Source: Bacteroidota bacterium (GTDB lineage: Bacteria > Bacteroidota > Bacteroidia > Flavobacteriales > Flavobacteriaceae). Taken from it: a stretch of DNA of 39,010 nucleotides. A program made the translations under genes and the position numbers. Where the stretch lies: contig JAKQJQ010000033.1 in the NCBI GenBank assembly GCA_029561105.1, forward strand, positions 1 to 39,010, given 5' to 3'. This document shows positions 23,139-32,011 of this stretch, piece after piece. Numbering within the stretch: the stretch's first letter is position 1; every line of letters begins with the position of its first letter. A model generated the notes under the pieces. It was not told the origin of the DNA and did no database searches. It was given only the letters and a program-made list of their open reading frames with translations.

Positions 23139-24365
23139 ATGCTGTACTATTTGTTTGAATACCTGTATAAGACGCTGAACATTCCGGGTACCGGCGTATT
23201 CCAGTACATCACGTTCCGTTCGGGATTGGCAGTGATTTTGTCGCTGATGATCTCTACGATTTACGGAAAAAAGATCATCGGGTTCCTCAGAAACCAACAG
23301 GTGGGTGAAACGGTACGTGAACTTGGCCTGCAGGGACAGAATGAAAAAGCGGGGACGCCAACAATGGGTGGGCTTATCATCATTATCGCCACGCTGATTC
23401 CTGTATTATTACTGACCAAACTCAACAACATTTACATCATCCTGTTGATCGTTACCACTTTGTGGATGGGGACGATAGGCTTCATCGACGACTATATCAA
23501 GATTTTCAAGAAAGACAAGCAAGGCCTCAAAGGGATTTTTAAAGTCATCGGGCAAGTGGGTTTGGGTGTCATCGTGGGTTCTGTTTTGTATCTGCACCCG
23601 GGCGTGACCATCAGAAACGAGAAGCTAAAAACAATAGAAATCAATCGTACCGAGAATGTGATTTCGCAAGCGGCACCCGAAATAAAATCGACAGCCACCA
23701 CCATCCCATTTGTCAAAAACAACGAATTCGATTACGCGCAGCTTTTGCAATGGGCCGGCGAAGGTTATGAAAACTGGGCCTGGATTGTGTTCATCCCGAT
23801 AGTGATTTTCATCATTACCGCAGTATCCAACGGCGCCAACCTAACCGACGGCATCGATGGATTGGCTGCGGGAACCTCGGCCATTTCGGTCGTCGCGCTG
23901 GGTTTGTTCACGTTCGTTTCGGGTAACATCATCTTTTCGAGTTATCTCAACATCATGTACATCCCCAATTCGGGAGAAATGACGGTATTCATCGCGGCTT
24001 TTGCCGGAGCGCTCATCGGGTTTTTGTGGTACAATTCATATCCGGCAGCAGTATTTATGGGCGATACGGGAAGCTTGACCATTGGTGGAATCATTGCCGT
24101 TTTGGCCATTGCCGTTCGTAAGGAATTACTCATTCCGCTATTGTGTGGGATTTTCCTGGTGGAGAATTTCTCGGTCGTGCTACAGGTTTCCTATTTCAAA
24201 TGGACCAAGAAACGCACCGGCGAAGGCAAACGGATTTTCCTGATGTCGCCGTTGCACCACCACTATCAGAAAAAAGGCTATCACGAAAGCAAGATCGTGA
24301 CGCGCTTTTGGATTGTTGGGATTATCCTTGCGATTTTATCCATCGTCACGCTAAAACTCCGATAG
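23139..24365 (+). CDS. mraY: phospho-N-acetylmuramoyl-pentapeptide transferase
   Basis: 408 aa polytopic membrane enzyme that moves phospho-MurNAc-pentapeptide onto undecaprenyl phosphate, forming lipid I. Motifs are [27 protein letters not shown] (catalytic DD), [10 protein letters not shown] and MGDTGSL with a later [12 protein letters not shown]. An extra soluble loop of about 55 residues (about 155-210, rich in Glu, Ile and Thr) lies between two membrane segments. E. coli MraY (about 360 aa) lacks it, while Bacteroidetes proteins often carry one. Only 6 bases separate it from murE, and its stop directly touches the murD ATG. Confidence 0.97.
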   Translation: MLYYLFEYLYKTLNIPGTGVFQYITFRSGLAVILSLMISTIYGKKIIGFLRNQQVGETVRELGLQGQNEKAGTPTMGGLIIIIATLIPVLLLTKLNNIYIILLIVTTLWMGTIGFIDDYIKIFKKDKQGLKGIFKVIGQVGLGVIVGSVLYLHPGVTIRNEKLKTIEINRTENVISQAAPEIKSTATTIPFVKNNEFDYAQLLQWAGEGYENWAWIVFIPIVIFIITAVSNGANLTDGIDGLAAGTSAISVVALGLFTFVSGNIIFSSYLNIMYIPNSGEMTVFIAAFAGALIGFLWYNSYPAAVFMGDTGSLTIGGIIAVLAIAVRKELLIPLLCGIFLVENFSVVLQVSYFKWTKKRTGEGKRIFLMSPLHHHYQKKGYHESKIVTRFWIVGIILAILSIVTLKLR

Positions 24366-25700
24366 ATGCAGCGGTTGGTCATATTAGGCGGAGGTGAAAG
24401 CGGCGTGGGCACCGCGATTCTCGGAAAACAAAAAGGCTACGAGGTTTTCGTATCCGATTTCGGAAAAATCAAAGACCACTACAAAGAAGTTCTTACAATT
24501 AATGGCATCAAATGGGAAGAGGAAACCCATACCGATAAGAAGATTTTCAACGCCAACGTGGTGATGAAAAGTCCGGGAATCCCAGACAAATCGGATATCG
24601 TCAAACGATTGCGCGAGGCGAAAATCCCGATTATTTCAGAAATCGAGTTTGCGATACAATTCACCAAGGCGAAAACCATCGGGATTACCGGAAGCAACGG
24701 CAAGACGACTACCACAATGCTCACTTACCACCTTTTAAAATCGGGAGGGCTCAATGTGGGGCTTGGCGGAAACATCGGGAAGAGTTTTGCCTGGCAAGTG
24801 GCCGAAGACAAGTATGATTTTTATGTGCTGGAGCTCAGCAGTTTTCAGCTCGACGGGATTGTGAATTACCGGCCTGATATTGCGATCCTCACCAACATCA
24901 GTCCAGACCACCTCGACCGATACGATTACAAGTATGAGAAATACATCGACTCTAAATTCAGGATCACCATGAACCAGACCAAGGACGATTTCTTCATCTA
25001 TGATGCCGACGACGAAGCGATGGCCAATTGGTTCAAAAACAACAAAACAAATGCTCAATTAATTCCTTTTTCTCTTACCCAAACGTTCAAAAAAGGAGCC
25101 TACTTAAACAACAATAAAATGGAAGTAAACATCAACGAAGAAGAGTTCATCATGGAAACCGAAAGCATCGCCCTTGAGGGCAAACACAACCTCAAGAATG
25201 CGATGGCGGCAACCTCAGTGGCCAAACTGATGAAGATCCGAAAGGAAACCATCCGCGAGAGCCTGTCTAATTTTCAGGGCGTTGAACACCGTTTAGAAAA
25301 AGTGCTTAAAATCCAGAATGTACAATACATCAATGACTCTAAGGCCACCAATGTCAACGCGACGTTCTTTGCCTTGGATTCTATGACCGTGCCAACGGTC
25401 TGGATTGTAGGTGGCGTCGACAAAGGAAACGACTACGCCGAACTCATGCCGCTGGTGCGCGAAAAAGTAAAAGCAATCGTTTGCCTGGGTGTAGACAACA
25501 AGAAAATCATCGATGCTTTTGGGAGCGTCGTAGATGTGATGATCGAGGTACACAGCATGGCCGATGCCGTAAAGATGTCGTCGCGCATGGCCGAGAAAGG
25601 CGATGCGGTGTTGCTTTCGCCGGCTTGTGCGTCTTTCGATTTATTTGAGAATTACGAAGACCGTGGCCGACAGTTCAAGCAGGCTGTTCAAAATTTATAG
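24366..25700 (+). CDS. murD: UDP-MurNAc-L-alanine:D-glutamate ligase
   Basis: 444 aa Mur ligase adding D-glutamate to UDP-MurNAc-L-Ala. The N-terminal Rossmann part is LVILGGGESGVGTA. The ATP loop GSNGKTTTT is at 109-117. LELSSFQLD, TNISPDHLDRY, the hinge motif EHRLEKV and NDSKATN are all family-specific. The C-terminal block LLSPACASFDLFENYEDRGRQF identifies MurD over other Mur ligases. It starts directly after the mraY stop. A repeat-rich gap of about 110 bases separates it from ftsW. Confidence 0.97.
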   Translation: MQRLVILGGGESGVGTAILGKQKGYEVFVSDFGKIKDHYKEVLTINGIKWEEETHTDKKIFNANVVMKSPGIPDKSDIVKRLREAKIPIISEIEFAIQFTKAKTIGITGSNGKTTTTMLTYHLLKSGGLNVGLGGNIGKSFAWQVAEDKYDFYVLELSSFQLDGIVNYRPDIAILTNISPDHLDRYDYKYEKYIDSKFRITMNQTKDDFFIYDADDEAMANWFKNNKTNAQLIPFSLTQTFKKGAYLNNNKMEVNINEEEFIMETESIALEGKHNLKNAMAATSVAKLMKIRKETIRESLSNFQGVEHRLEKVLKIQNVQYINDSKATNVNATFFALDSMTVPTVWIVGGVDKGNDYAELMPLVREKVKAIVCLGVDNKKIIDAFGSVVDVMIEVHSMADAVKMSSRMAEKGDAVLLSPACASFDLFENYEDRGRQFKQAVQNL

Positions 25701-25710
25701 CTGTTCCAAA

Positions 25711-25788
25711 CTTCAACATTCGACATTCGTTGATCAACGTTCAACGGTTCGAATAAAAAAAAGAAATGTTGAACAACGAACGTTCAAC
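25711..25788 (+). repeat. degenerate heptad/inverted repeats in the murD-ftsW junction
   Basis: CGTTCAAC occurs at 25738 and 25781, with the inverted GTTGAAC at 25768. GTTGAAC-AACGAAC-GTTCAAC (25768-25788) is a hairpin with 7-bp arms and a 7-base loop. It ends one base before the first ATG of the ftsW frame, so the hairpin would hide that start. Confidence 0.7.
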
Positions 25789-25810
25789 AATGAATATTGA
25801 AATAAAGAAA

Positions 25811-27145
25811 ATGATTCCACTAATCAGAAACCTCAAAGGAGACAAAGTCATCTGGACGTTCGTAGCATTGCTCGGGCTGTTCTCCTTTATGCCTGTATTT
25901 AGTGCGAGCAGCAACCTGGCCTACATGGGTCACGGTACCGGAAATACGCTTGGATATCTTATCAAGCACTTTGCGCACATCTGCATCGGGTTTTTGATTA
26001 TTTATTGGGTACATAAAGTGCCGTACCATTATTTCCGCGCGCTGTCTATTTTGGCATTGCCTGTCGTCTGGGTGCTTTTGGCCTATACGATGATCAAAGG
26101 AACGGTCATTGCCGGAGCCAATGCCAGCCGTTGGATCCAGGTGCCGTTTATAGGAATCACGTTCCAGACTTCTACTTTGGCCTCGATTGTACTCATGGTA
26201 TTCGTTGCGCGTTATTTATCCAAGAAACGCGAAACGCCCATTACCTTCAAGAATTCGTTGTGGGAGTTGTGGACACCGGTTTTTGTCACTTTGGGATTCA
26301 TCCTGCCGTCGAATTTCTCGACTGCGGCACTGATGTTTTCTATGGTCTTGATGTTGGTTTTTATCGGTAAATATCCGCTCAAGTATATCGGGATTATTAT
26401 GGGTTGCGGTGTCGCGGCGTTGGTACTTTTCGTGCTCATGGCCAAGGCATTTCCCGATGCCAGGTTTTTCAACAGGGTGCATACCTGGGAAAGTCGCATC
26501 GAAAGTTTCTCCTCGAACGATAGCGACAAAGACACCGATGATGAACATTACCAGATAGAAAAGGCAAAAATCGCCATCGCATCGGGCGGAATACAAGGAC
26601 TTGGGCCAGGAAAAAGCGTACAGAAAAACTTTCTGCCACAATCGTCTTCGGATTTTATCTACGCGATTATTGTTGAAGAATATGGTTTAATCGGAGGATT
26701 TTTAGTCCTCGGCTTGTACCTGCTCTTGTTCTTCAGGTTCATCGTCGCGGCGCACAAAGCCAATTCGCTGTTCGGGCGACTCGTTGTGGTAGGTGTGGGT
26801 TTCCCGATTGTATTCCAGGCGCTGATCAATATGGCCGTGGCGGTAGAACTGCTTCCGGTAACGGGGCAAACGCTGCCGTTGATTTCAAGTGGAGGAAGCT
26901 CTATTTGGATGACTTGTATTGCGCTGGGCATCATCATCGGCGTGACCAAAAAAGAAGAAGAAGTCGCTGCCGAAAAACAAGAAAAAGAACAACGTGAAGA
27001 GACGCTGCGTCGCATGATCGACGCGCAAATCCTGCGCGAAGAAGCCGCCGAAGCCGAACTCCGTGAAATCGAACCTGCCAAAGCGAGCGGCAATTATTCT
27101 ATAGAAGACAAAACCAACCCGATGAACGCAGTTCTCGGCAAATAG
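25811..27145 (+). CDS. ftsW: septal peptidoglycan glycosyltransferase FtsW (SEDS family)
   Basis: 444 aa if started at the ATG at 25811 (MIPLIRNLKGDKVIW). The frame is open further up, with ATGs at 25766 and 25790, but these lie in or against repeat DNA and the family begins near NLKGDK. It is a polytopic inner-membrane protein polymerising lipid II at the septum with FtsI. SEDS features include about ten hydrophobic segments, ANASRWIQVPF, a large periplasmic loop with the RVHTW and IASGGIQGLGPG region, SSDFIYAIIVEEYG and LPLISSGGSS. A charged cytoplasmic tail of about 60 residues (KKEEEVAAEKQEKEQREE) follows the last helix. Confidence 0.94.
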   Translation: MIPLIRNLKGDKVIWTFVALLGLFSFMPVFSASSNLAYMGHGTGNTLGYLIKHFAHICIGFLIIYWVHKVPYHYFRALSILALPVVWVLLAYTMIKGTVIAGANASRWIQVPFIGITFQTSTLASIVLMVFVARYLSKKRETPITFKNSLWELWTPVFVTLGFILPSNFSTAALMFSMVLMLVFIGKYPLKYIGIIMGCGVAALVLFVLMAKAFPDARFFNRVHTWESRIESFSSNDSDKDTDDEHYQIEKAKIAIASGGIQGLGPGKSVQKNFLPQSSSDFIYAIIVEEYGLIGGFLVLGLYLLLFFRFIVAAHKANSLFGRLVVVGVGFPIVFQALINMAVAVELLPVTGQTLPLISSGGSSIWMTCIALGIIIGVTKKEEEVAAEKQEKEQREETLRRMIDAQILREEAAEAELREIEPAKASGNYSIEDKTNPMNAVLGK

Positions 27146-27151
27146 TAGTCA

Positions 27152-27235
27152 GTCGAAAGTCAAAAGTCAAAAGTCAAAAGTCAAAAGTCAAAAGTTGAAA
27201 GTTGAAAGTTGAAAGGCGAAAGTTGAAAGGCGAAA
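27152..27235 (+). repeat. twelve tandem heptads in the ftsW-murG junction
   Basis: Twelve 7-bp units run without a break from 27152 to 27235: GTCGAAA once, GTCAAAA five times, GTTGAAA three times, then GGCGAAA, GTTGAAA, GGCGAAA. They end 10 bases before the murG ATG, so the last unit is adjacent to the ribosome-binding region (AAAGAAAAGAG). Confidence 0.92.
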
Positions 27236-27245
27236 GAAAAGAGAT

Positions 27246-28343
27246 ATGGGAAAACCAAGATTCATACTAAGCGGCGGCGGAACCGGTGGGCACATCTACC
27301 CGGCGATTGCCATTGCCGATGCGTTGAAGTCGCGGTTTCCCGAAGCAGAATTCCTGTTCGTCGGTGCCAAGGATAAAATGGAGATGCAGAAGGTGCCGCA
27401 AGCGGGCTACAATATCCGCGGTTTGTGGATTGCCGGTTTGCAGCGAAGACTTACCCTTGATAATACCATGTTCCCGGTGAAACTCATCACCAGTTTGCTC
27501 AAGGCCCGACGGATTGTCGCCGAGTTCAAACCCGATGTCGTAATCGGAACCGGCGGTTTTGCCAGCGGGCCGTTGTTGCAGGTTGCCGGATTTGCGGGCA
27601 TTCCTACGGTAATCCAGGAACAAAACTCGTATCCGGGAATCACCAATAAAATGCTCGCCAGGAAAGCAGACAAGATTTGCGTGGCGTATGAAGGGTTGGA
27701 GCGGTTTTTCCCGAAGCAGAAAATCGTCCTCACCGGAAATCCCGTGAGGCAAGACCTGGTCGCGATGGCAGATAAGGCCAAACGCAAGGAAGCCAAGGAA
27801 TATTTCAAGCTCGATCCCGACAAAAAGACCCTACTGGTTTTGGGTGGCAGTTTGGGTTCGCGTCGCATCAACCAATTGATTGCAAAGGAAATCGTGAATT
27901 TTGTCGCGCAAGGCGTGCAGGTCATTTGGCAGTGCGGTAAGTTTTACCTCGAGGAATACCAGCATTATTCCGACAAAGAAAACATACAAGTGGTGTCGTT
28001 CATCGATAGGATGGATTTGGTTTACGCTGCGGCGGATATCGTGATTTCGCGTGCCGGGGCATCATCGGTTTCTGAGTTGTGCTTGGTGGGCAAACCGGTG
28101 ATTTTTATCCCGTCGCCCAACGTGGCCGAGGACCATCAGACCAAGAATGCCCAAGCCATCGTTGAGAAGAAAGGCGCGATTCTGCTCAGGGAAGTAGAAC
28201 TCGACACCCAATTTCAAACGGTATTTAACGGATTGCTCTCTAGCGAAGCGCTCCAAAATGAATTGTCGGAAAATATATTAAAGCTCGCCAAACCGGATGC
28301 TACAAAAGATATCGTCGAGGAAATAGTAAAATTGATTAAATAG
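27246..28343 (+). CDS. murG: UDP-GlcNAc:lipid I N-acetylglucosaminyltransferase
   Basis: 365 aa membrane-associated GT-B enzyme making lipid II from lipid I. The N-terminal Gly-rich loop [12 protein letters not shown] (9-20) is the G-loop signature. [31 protein letters not shown] and [17 protein letters not shown] with [13 protein letters not shown] cover the acceptor- and UDP-GlcNAc-binding sites. The length is normal for the family. It is preceded by tandem heptads and followed by an inverted pair of the same repeats, so this gene is flanked by repeats on both sides within the operon. Confidence 0.96.
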   Translation: MGKPRFILSGGGTGGHIYPAIAIADALKSRFPEAEFLFVGAKDKMEMQKVPQAGYNIRGLWIAGLQRRLTLDNTMFPVKLITSLLKARRIVAEFKPDVVIGTGGFASGPLLQVAGFAGIPTVIQEQNSYPGITNKMLARKADKICVAYEGLERFFPKQKIVLTGNPVRQDLVAMADKAKRKEAKEYFKLDPDKKTLLVLGGSLGSRRINQLIAKEIVNFVAQGVQVIWQCGKFYLEEYQHYSDKENIQVVSFIDRMDLVYAAADIVISRAGASSVSELCLVGKPVIFIPSPNVAEDHQTKNAQAIVEKKGAILLREVELDTQFQTVFNGLLSSEALQNELSENILKLAKPDATKDIVEEIVKLIK

Positions 28344-28469
28344 TCGAAAGAGGAAAGTCTAAAGTCGAACGGCTTGGGCATCCGATTGAGACGGAATATC
28401 GTAGTAAACAACCAATAAAAAGATAGTCGCAATCTAGAGTCTTTTGACTTTCGACTTTCGACTTTCAAC
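28343..28469. repeat. inverted pair of heptad blocks in the murG-murC junction
   Basis: The left block (28343-28370) has GTCGAAA, GAGGAAA, GTCTAAA, GTCGAAC. The right block (28442-28469) has TTTTGAC, TTTCGAC twice and TTTCAAC, the reverse complement of the same family. The blocks can pair, closing a loop of about 70 bases that contains no gene. The right block ends 7 bases before the murC ATG. Confidence 0.88.
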
Positions 28470-28476
28470 TGAAAAA

Positions 28477-29820
28477 ATGAACCTAAACCAAATACATAAC
28501 GTCTATTTCATCGGAATAGGAGGCATCGGAATGAGCGCGCTTGCCCGCTACTTCCAAGCCATCGGAAAAAATGTATGCGGTTACGACAAGACCCAGACCG
28601 AGTTGACTACCGAGCTTATTTCCGACGGAATCGACATACATTTTGAGGACAATATCAACCTGATTCCATCAGATTATTATCAGGGAAATACGCTCGTGAT
28701 TATCACGCCGGCCGTTCCAATCACGCATTCAGAATGGAATTATTTCCTCGAAAGGGAATACCTCGTGATGAAACGCGCCGCCGTTTTGGGTTTGATTACC
28801 AAAGATACCTTTTGCTTTGCCGTTGCAGGGACACATGGAAAAACTACAACCTCAAGCATACTCGGCCACATCTTATACCAAAGTGGCGCAGATGTGACCG
28901 CTTTCATTGGCGGGATTGTAGAGAATTACGACTCCAATTTGATAGGGACAGGAAAAACCGTGACGGTGGTCGAGGCCGACGAATTCGATAGGTCGTTTTT
29001 GCATCTGCATCCCGATATTGCCTGCGTGACCTCTACCGACGCAGACCATCTGGACATTTACGGCGACAGTTCGGCCATCGAGGCATCATTCCAGGAATTT
29101 GCCGATAAGGTAGAAGATAAAAGTAAATTGTTCGTTGCCAAAGGCCTAAAGCTAAATGGCGGCATCACGGTTGCGGTCAATGAAGACGCACAATTCAAGG
29201 CGTTCAACGTGCGTATTGAAAACAGCGAATATGTTTTTGATGTGCAAACACCAACCGAAACGATTCAAGGGTTAAGGTTCGCCTTGCCCGGAAAACACAA
29301 CCTGACCAACGCACTTATGGCGCTCGCGATGGCAAAGACTTACGGGTTATCCAACGAGGATATTGCCCATGCGCTTTTGACTTTTAGGGGAATCAAGCGC
29401 CGTTTCTCGTATCAGGTAAAAACCGATCGTTTGGTGTACATCGATGATTATGCGCACCATCCAACAGAAATCAACGCCGTTCACCAAGCGGTGCGCGAAC
29501 TCTACCCCAATGAAAAAGTACTCGCGATTTTCCAGCCACACCTGTTTAGCAGAACCAAAGATTTTGCCGATGGATTTGCAGCGAGTTTGTCGCAATTCGA
29601 TGAAATCCTGTTGCTCGATATTTATCCGGCGAGAGAATTGCCGATGGAGGGAATTACAACCGGTTGGCTCATGCAAAAAATGACCAATCCGCATAAAAAA
29701 TTGATTTCAAAAGCCGATTTGATTACCCATATTTTAGCCAGCGATGCCAAAATAATTGTGACCATTGGAGCGGGTGACATCGGGGAGGAAGTTTCTAAAA
29801 TTAAAAAAGCGTTGTCATGA
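28477..29820 (+). CDS. murC: UDP-N-acetylmuramate:L-alanine ligase
   Basis: 447 aa from the ATG at 28477 (MNLNQIHNVYFIGIGGIGMSALA). A TTG at 28444 would read through the heptad repeats and is rejected. It adds L-alanine to UDP-MurNAc, the first Mur ligase step. The Rossmann GIGGIGMS (13-20) and ATP loop GTHGKTTT (118-125) are intact. VEADEFDRSFL, TSTDADHLDIYGD and DDYAHHPTEI are MurC signatures. The stop overlaps the ftsQ start by 4 bases (ATGA). Confidence 0.97.
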   Translation: MNLNQIHNVYFIGIGGIGMSALARYFQAIGKNVCGYDKTQTELTTELISDGIDIHFEDNINLIPSDYYQGNTLVIITPAVPITHSEWNYFLEREYLVMKRAAVLGLITKDTFCFAVAGTHGKTTTSSILGHILYQSGADVTAFIGGIVENYDSNLIGTGKTVTVVEADEFDRSFLHLHPDIACVTSTDADHLDIYGDSSAIEASFQEFADKVEDKSKLFVAKGLKLNGGITVAVNEDAQFKAFNVRIENSEYVFDVQTPTETIQGLRFALPGKHNLTNALMALAMAKTYGLSNEDIAHALLTFRGIKRRFSYQVKTDRLVYIDDYAHHPTEINAVHQAVRELYPNEKVLAIFQPHLFSRTKDFADGFAASLSQFDEILLLDIYPARELPMEGITTGWLMQKMTNPHKKLISKADLITHILASDAKIIVTIGAGDIGEEVSKIKKALS

Positions 29821-30551
29821 AGATTTTTAATTGGACAAATATTCGCTTAGCCCTTATGTTTGCTGCAATTGTGTTTTTGTACGCGTTCACCACGCAAAGA
29901 AACCAGCATCGTAAATTGAAGAAAGCCGAGGTTGTTTTTGAACACCAGAATCGCGAAGAAATCTACCCGTACATCAGGCCTGAAACGGTTAATAAATTGT
30001 TAATAGAAAATAAATCCGATGCCGCAGCCATCCAAAAAGTTGCTTTAGATTTGAACAAGTTGGAGCAGTCGGTCAACAAGAACGAAATGATAGAAAAATC
30101 TGAGGTTTTTGTGAGCATCGACGGTGTCTTAAAAGCTGTTGTCAAACAAAAAACGCCAATAGCCAGAGTGTTCACAGATGAAGGGTCTTTCTATATTGAT
30201 TACCAAGGAAGTACCATGCCTTTGTCTGATGAATATACTGCCAGGGTTCCAATTGTTTCGGGGGAAATTAACGGTCAAAACAGGGACGATTTGTACAAAT
30301 TGTTGCGATTTGTTTACGACGATGCGTTTTTGAAAAAAAACATCATCGGCATACAGGTTTTGCCGTCGGGTAGCTTAAAAATGTTGAGTAGGGATTTCAA
30401 TTACACGATAGAATTCGGGAAAACCATCAACGTAGAAAGAAAGTTCAACAATTACAAAGCTTTTTATCAAAAGGCGGTTTTAGACAGTTCGTTGTATCAT
30501 TATAAAAACATCAACCTCAAGTTCACCCAACAGGTGGTTTGCACAAAATAA
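29817..30551 (+). CDS. ftsQ: cell division protein FtsQ
   Basis: 244 aa bitopic membrane protein of the divisome core. A short cytoplasmic start (MKIFNWTNIR), a transmembrane helix (about 11-24, LALMFAAIVFLYAF) and a POTRA-like periplasmic region are seen. The region about 60-115 (VALDLNKLEQSVNKNEMIEKSEVFVSIDGVLKAVVKQKTPIARVF) matches the FtsQ beta-alpha-beta pattern ending in the conserved PIAR. The YIDYQGSTMPLSDEYTARVPIV block is also family-like. Position between murC and ftsA supports the call. Confidence 0.92.
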   Translation: MKIFNWTNIRLALMFAAIVFLYAFTTQRNQHRKLKKAEVVFEHQNREEIYPYIRPETVNKLLIENKSDAAAIQKVALDLNKLEQSVNKNEMIEKSEVFVSIDGVLKAVVKQKTPIARVFTDEGSFYIDYQGSTMPLSDEYTARVPIVSGEINGQNRDDLYKLLRFVYDDAFLKKNIIGIQVLPSGSLKMLSRDFNYTIEFGKTINVERKFNNYKAFYQKAVLDSSLYHYKNINLKFTQQVVCTK

Positions 30552-30557
30552 AAGGGT

Positions 30558-31967
30558 ATGGAAAAGGAACATATTGCAGTCGGTTTAGATATCGGGACAA
30601 CCAAGATTGTTGCCATGATCGGCAAGAAGAATGAGTATGGTAAGCTCGAGATTTTAGGCGTTGGTAAATCCAAAAGCTTAGGCGTGGCGCGCGGTGTGGT
30701 CAATAACATCACCCAAACAATCCATTCGATTCAACAGGCCATTTTTGAAGCCGAGAACAATTCGGGTTACAAAATCAAGGATGTCGTTGTGGGCATCGCC
30801 GGGCAACACATCCGCAGCATCCAGCACTCCGATTACATCAGCCGTGCCAATGCCGAGGAAGTGATCGGCGGCAAAGACATCGACTTGCTCATCAACCAGG
30901 TACACAAACTGGCCATGCTTCCCGGCGAAGAAATCATTCACGTATTGCCACAGGAATTCAAGATTGACGGGCAATCCGACATCAAAGAACCCATCGGCAT
31001 GTACGGCGGACGTTTGGAAAGCAGTTTTCACGTTGTAGTTGGGCAAGCCTCATCGATCAGGAATGTCGGGCGTTGCATCCAAAGTTCGGGCATTGAATTG
31101 TCTGGATTGACTCTGGAACCGCTTGCTTCAGCCGACGCGGTTTTGAGCCAGGAAGAAAAAGAAGCCGGTGTGGCACTCATCGATATCGGTGGCGGAACAA
31201 CCGATTTGGCGATTTTCAAAGATGGTATCATCCGTCATACGGCAGTGATTCCATTCGGTGGCAATGTGATTACAGACGACATCAAAGAAGGCTGTTCGAT
31301 CATCGAAAAACAAGCCGAACTCCTGAAAGTAAAATTCGGATCGGCTTGGCCGGGAGAAAATAAAGACAACGAAATCGTTTCGATTCCCGGATTGCGCGGA
31401 AGAGAACCAAAAGAAATTTCACTCAAAAACCTATCGAAAATCATCCACGCACGCGTGGTAGAAATCATCGAGCAGGTGTTTGCAGAAATAAAAGCATACG
31501 GACACGAAGATCCACGTAAGAAATTGATTGCAGGAATCGTTTTAACCGGTGGGGGATCCCAGTTAAAGCACATCAAGCAATTGGTAGAATACATCACCGG
31601 AATGGACACGCGCATCGGTTATCCCAACGAGCATTTGGCCGGCAATTCAGACGAGGAAATCTCAAGCCCGCTTTACGCTACTGCGGTTGGGCTCGTGATG
31701 AACTCGATTGAGAACAAAACGCAAAGCGCGGTGAAGTTCGAGACCAAGGTGGTGCCCGAGAAAGTGACCTTCAAGACCGAACAGGTTTTTGAACCCATCA
31801 AGCTTCCCGAAGAACCAAAGGCAGAAGAAGTGATCGCCGAGAAGGAGCTAGAAATCCAACTTCCGGTGGCGCCTATGAAGCCAGAGTCGACCGAGACCAA
31901 AATCAGAAGGTCGTTCTTCGACAAGTATGTAGATAAGATTAAAGAGTTTTTAGACAACGCAGAATAG
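30558..31967 (+). CDS. ftsA: cell division protein FtsA
   Basis: 469 aa actin-like ATPase that tethers FtsZ to the membrane and recruits the divisome. Phosphate 1 motif is GLDIGTTKIVAMIG (about 9-22), phosphate 2 LIDIGGGTTDLAIF (about 206-219) and the adenosine motif GIVLTGGGSQLKHI (about 322-335). The 1C domain specific to FtsA (about 85-170) includes HVLPQEFKIDGQ. The tail after about 390 is a Glu/Pro/Lys-rich linker followed by a probable amphipathic membrane-targeting helix, SFFDKYVDKIKEFLD. Confidence 0.96.
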   Translation: MEKEHIAVGLDIGTTKIVAMIGKKNEYGKLEILGVGKSKSLGVARGVVNNITQTIHSIQQAIFEAENNSGYKIKDVVVGIAGQHIRSIQHSDYISRANAEEVIGGKDIDLLINQVHKLAMLPGEEIIHVLPQEFKIDGQSDIKEPIGMYGGRLESSFHVVVGQASSIRNVGRCIQSSGIELSGLTLEPLASADAVLSQEEKEAGVALIDIGGGTTDLAIFKDGIIRHTAVIPFGGNVITDDIKEGCSIIEKQAELLKVKFGSAWPGENKDNEIVSIPGLRGREPKEISLKNLSKIIHARVVEIIEQVFAEIKAYGHEDPRKKLIAGIVLTGGGSQLKHIKQLVEYITGMDTRIGYPNEHLAGNSDEEISSPLYATAVGLVMNSIENKTQSAVKFETKVVPEKVTFKTEQVFEPIKLPEEPKAEEVIAEKELEIQLPVAPMKPESTETKIRRSFFDKYVDKIKEFLDNAE

Positions 31968-32011
31968 GCGAGCCCTGAATCAGAATAAAGAATATCAAAA
32001 CACCAAATATT

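Noticed and set aside
25766-25810. Upstream ATG starts of ftsW
   Set aside because: They fall in or next to a heptad hairpin and would add non-conserved residues ahead of the typical N-terminus. The ATG at 25811 is preferred but not proven.
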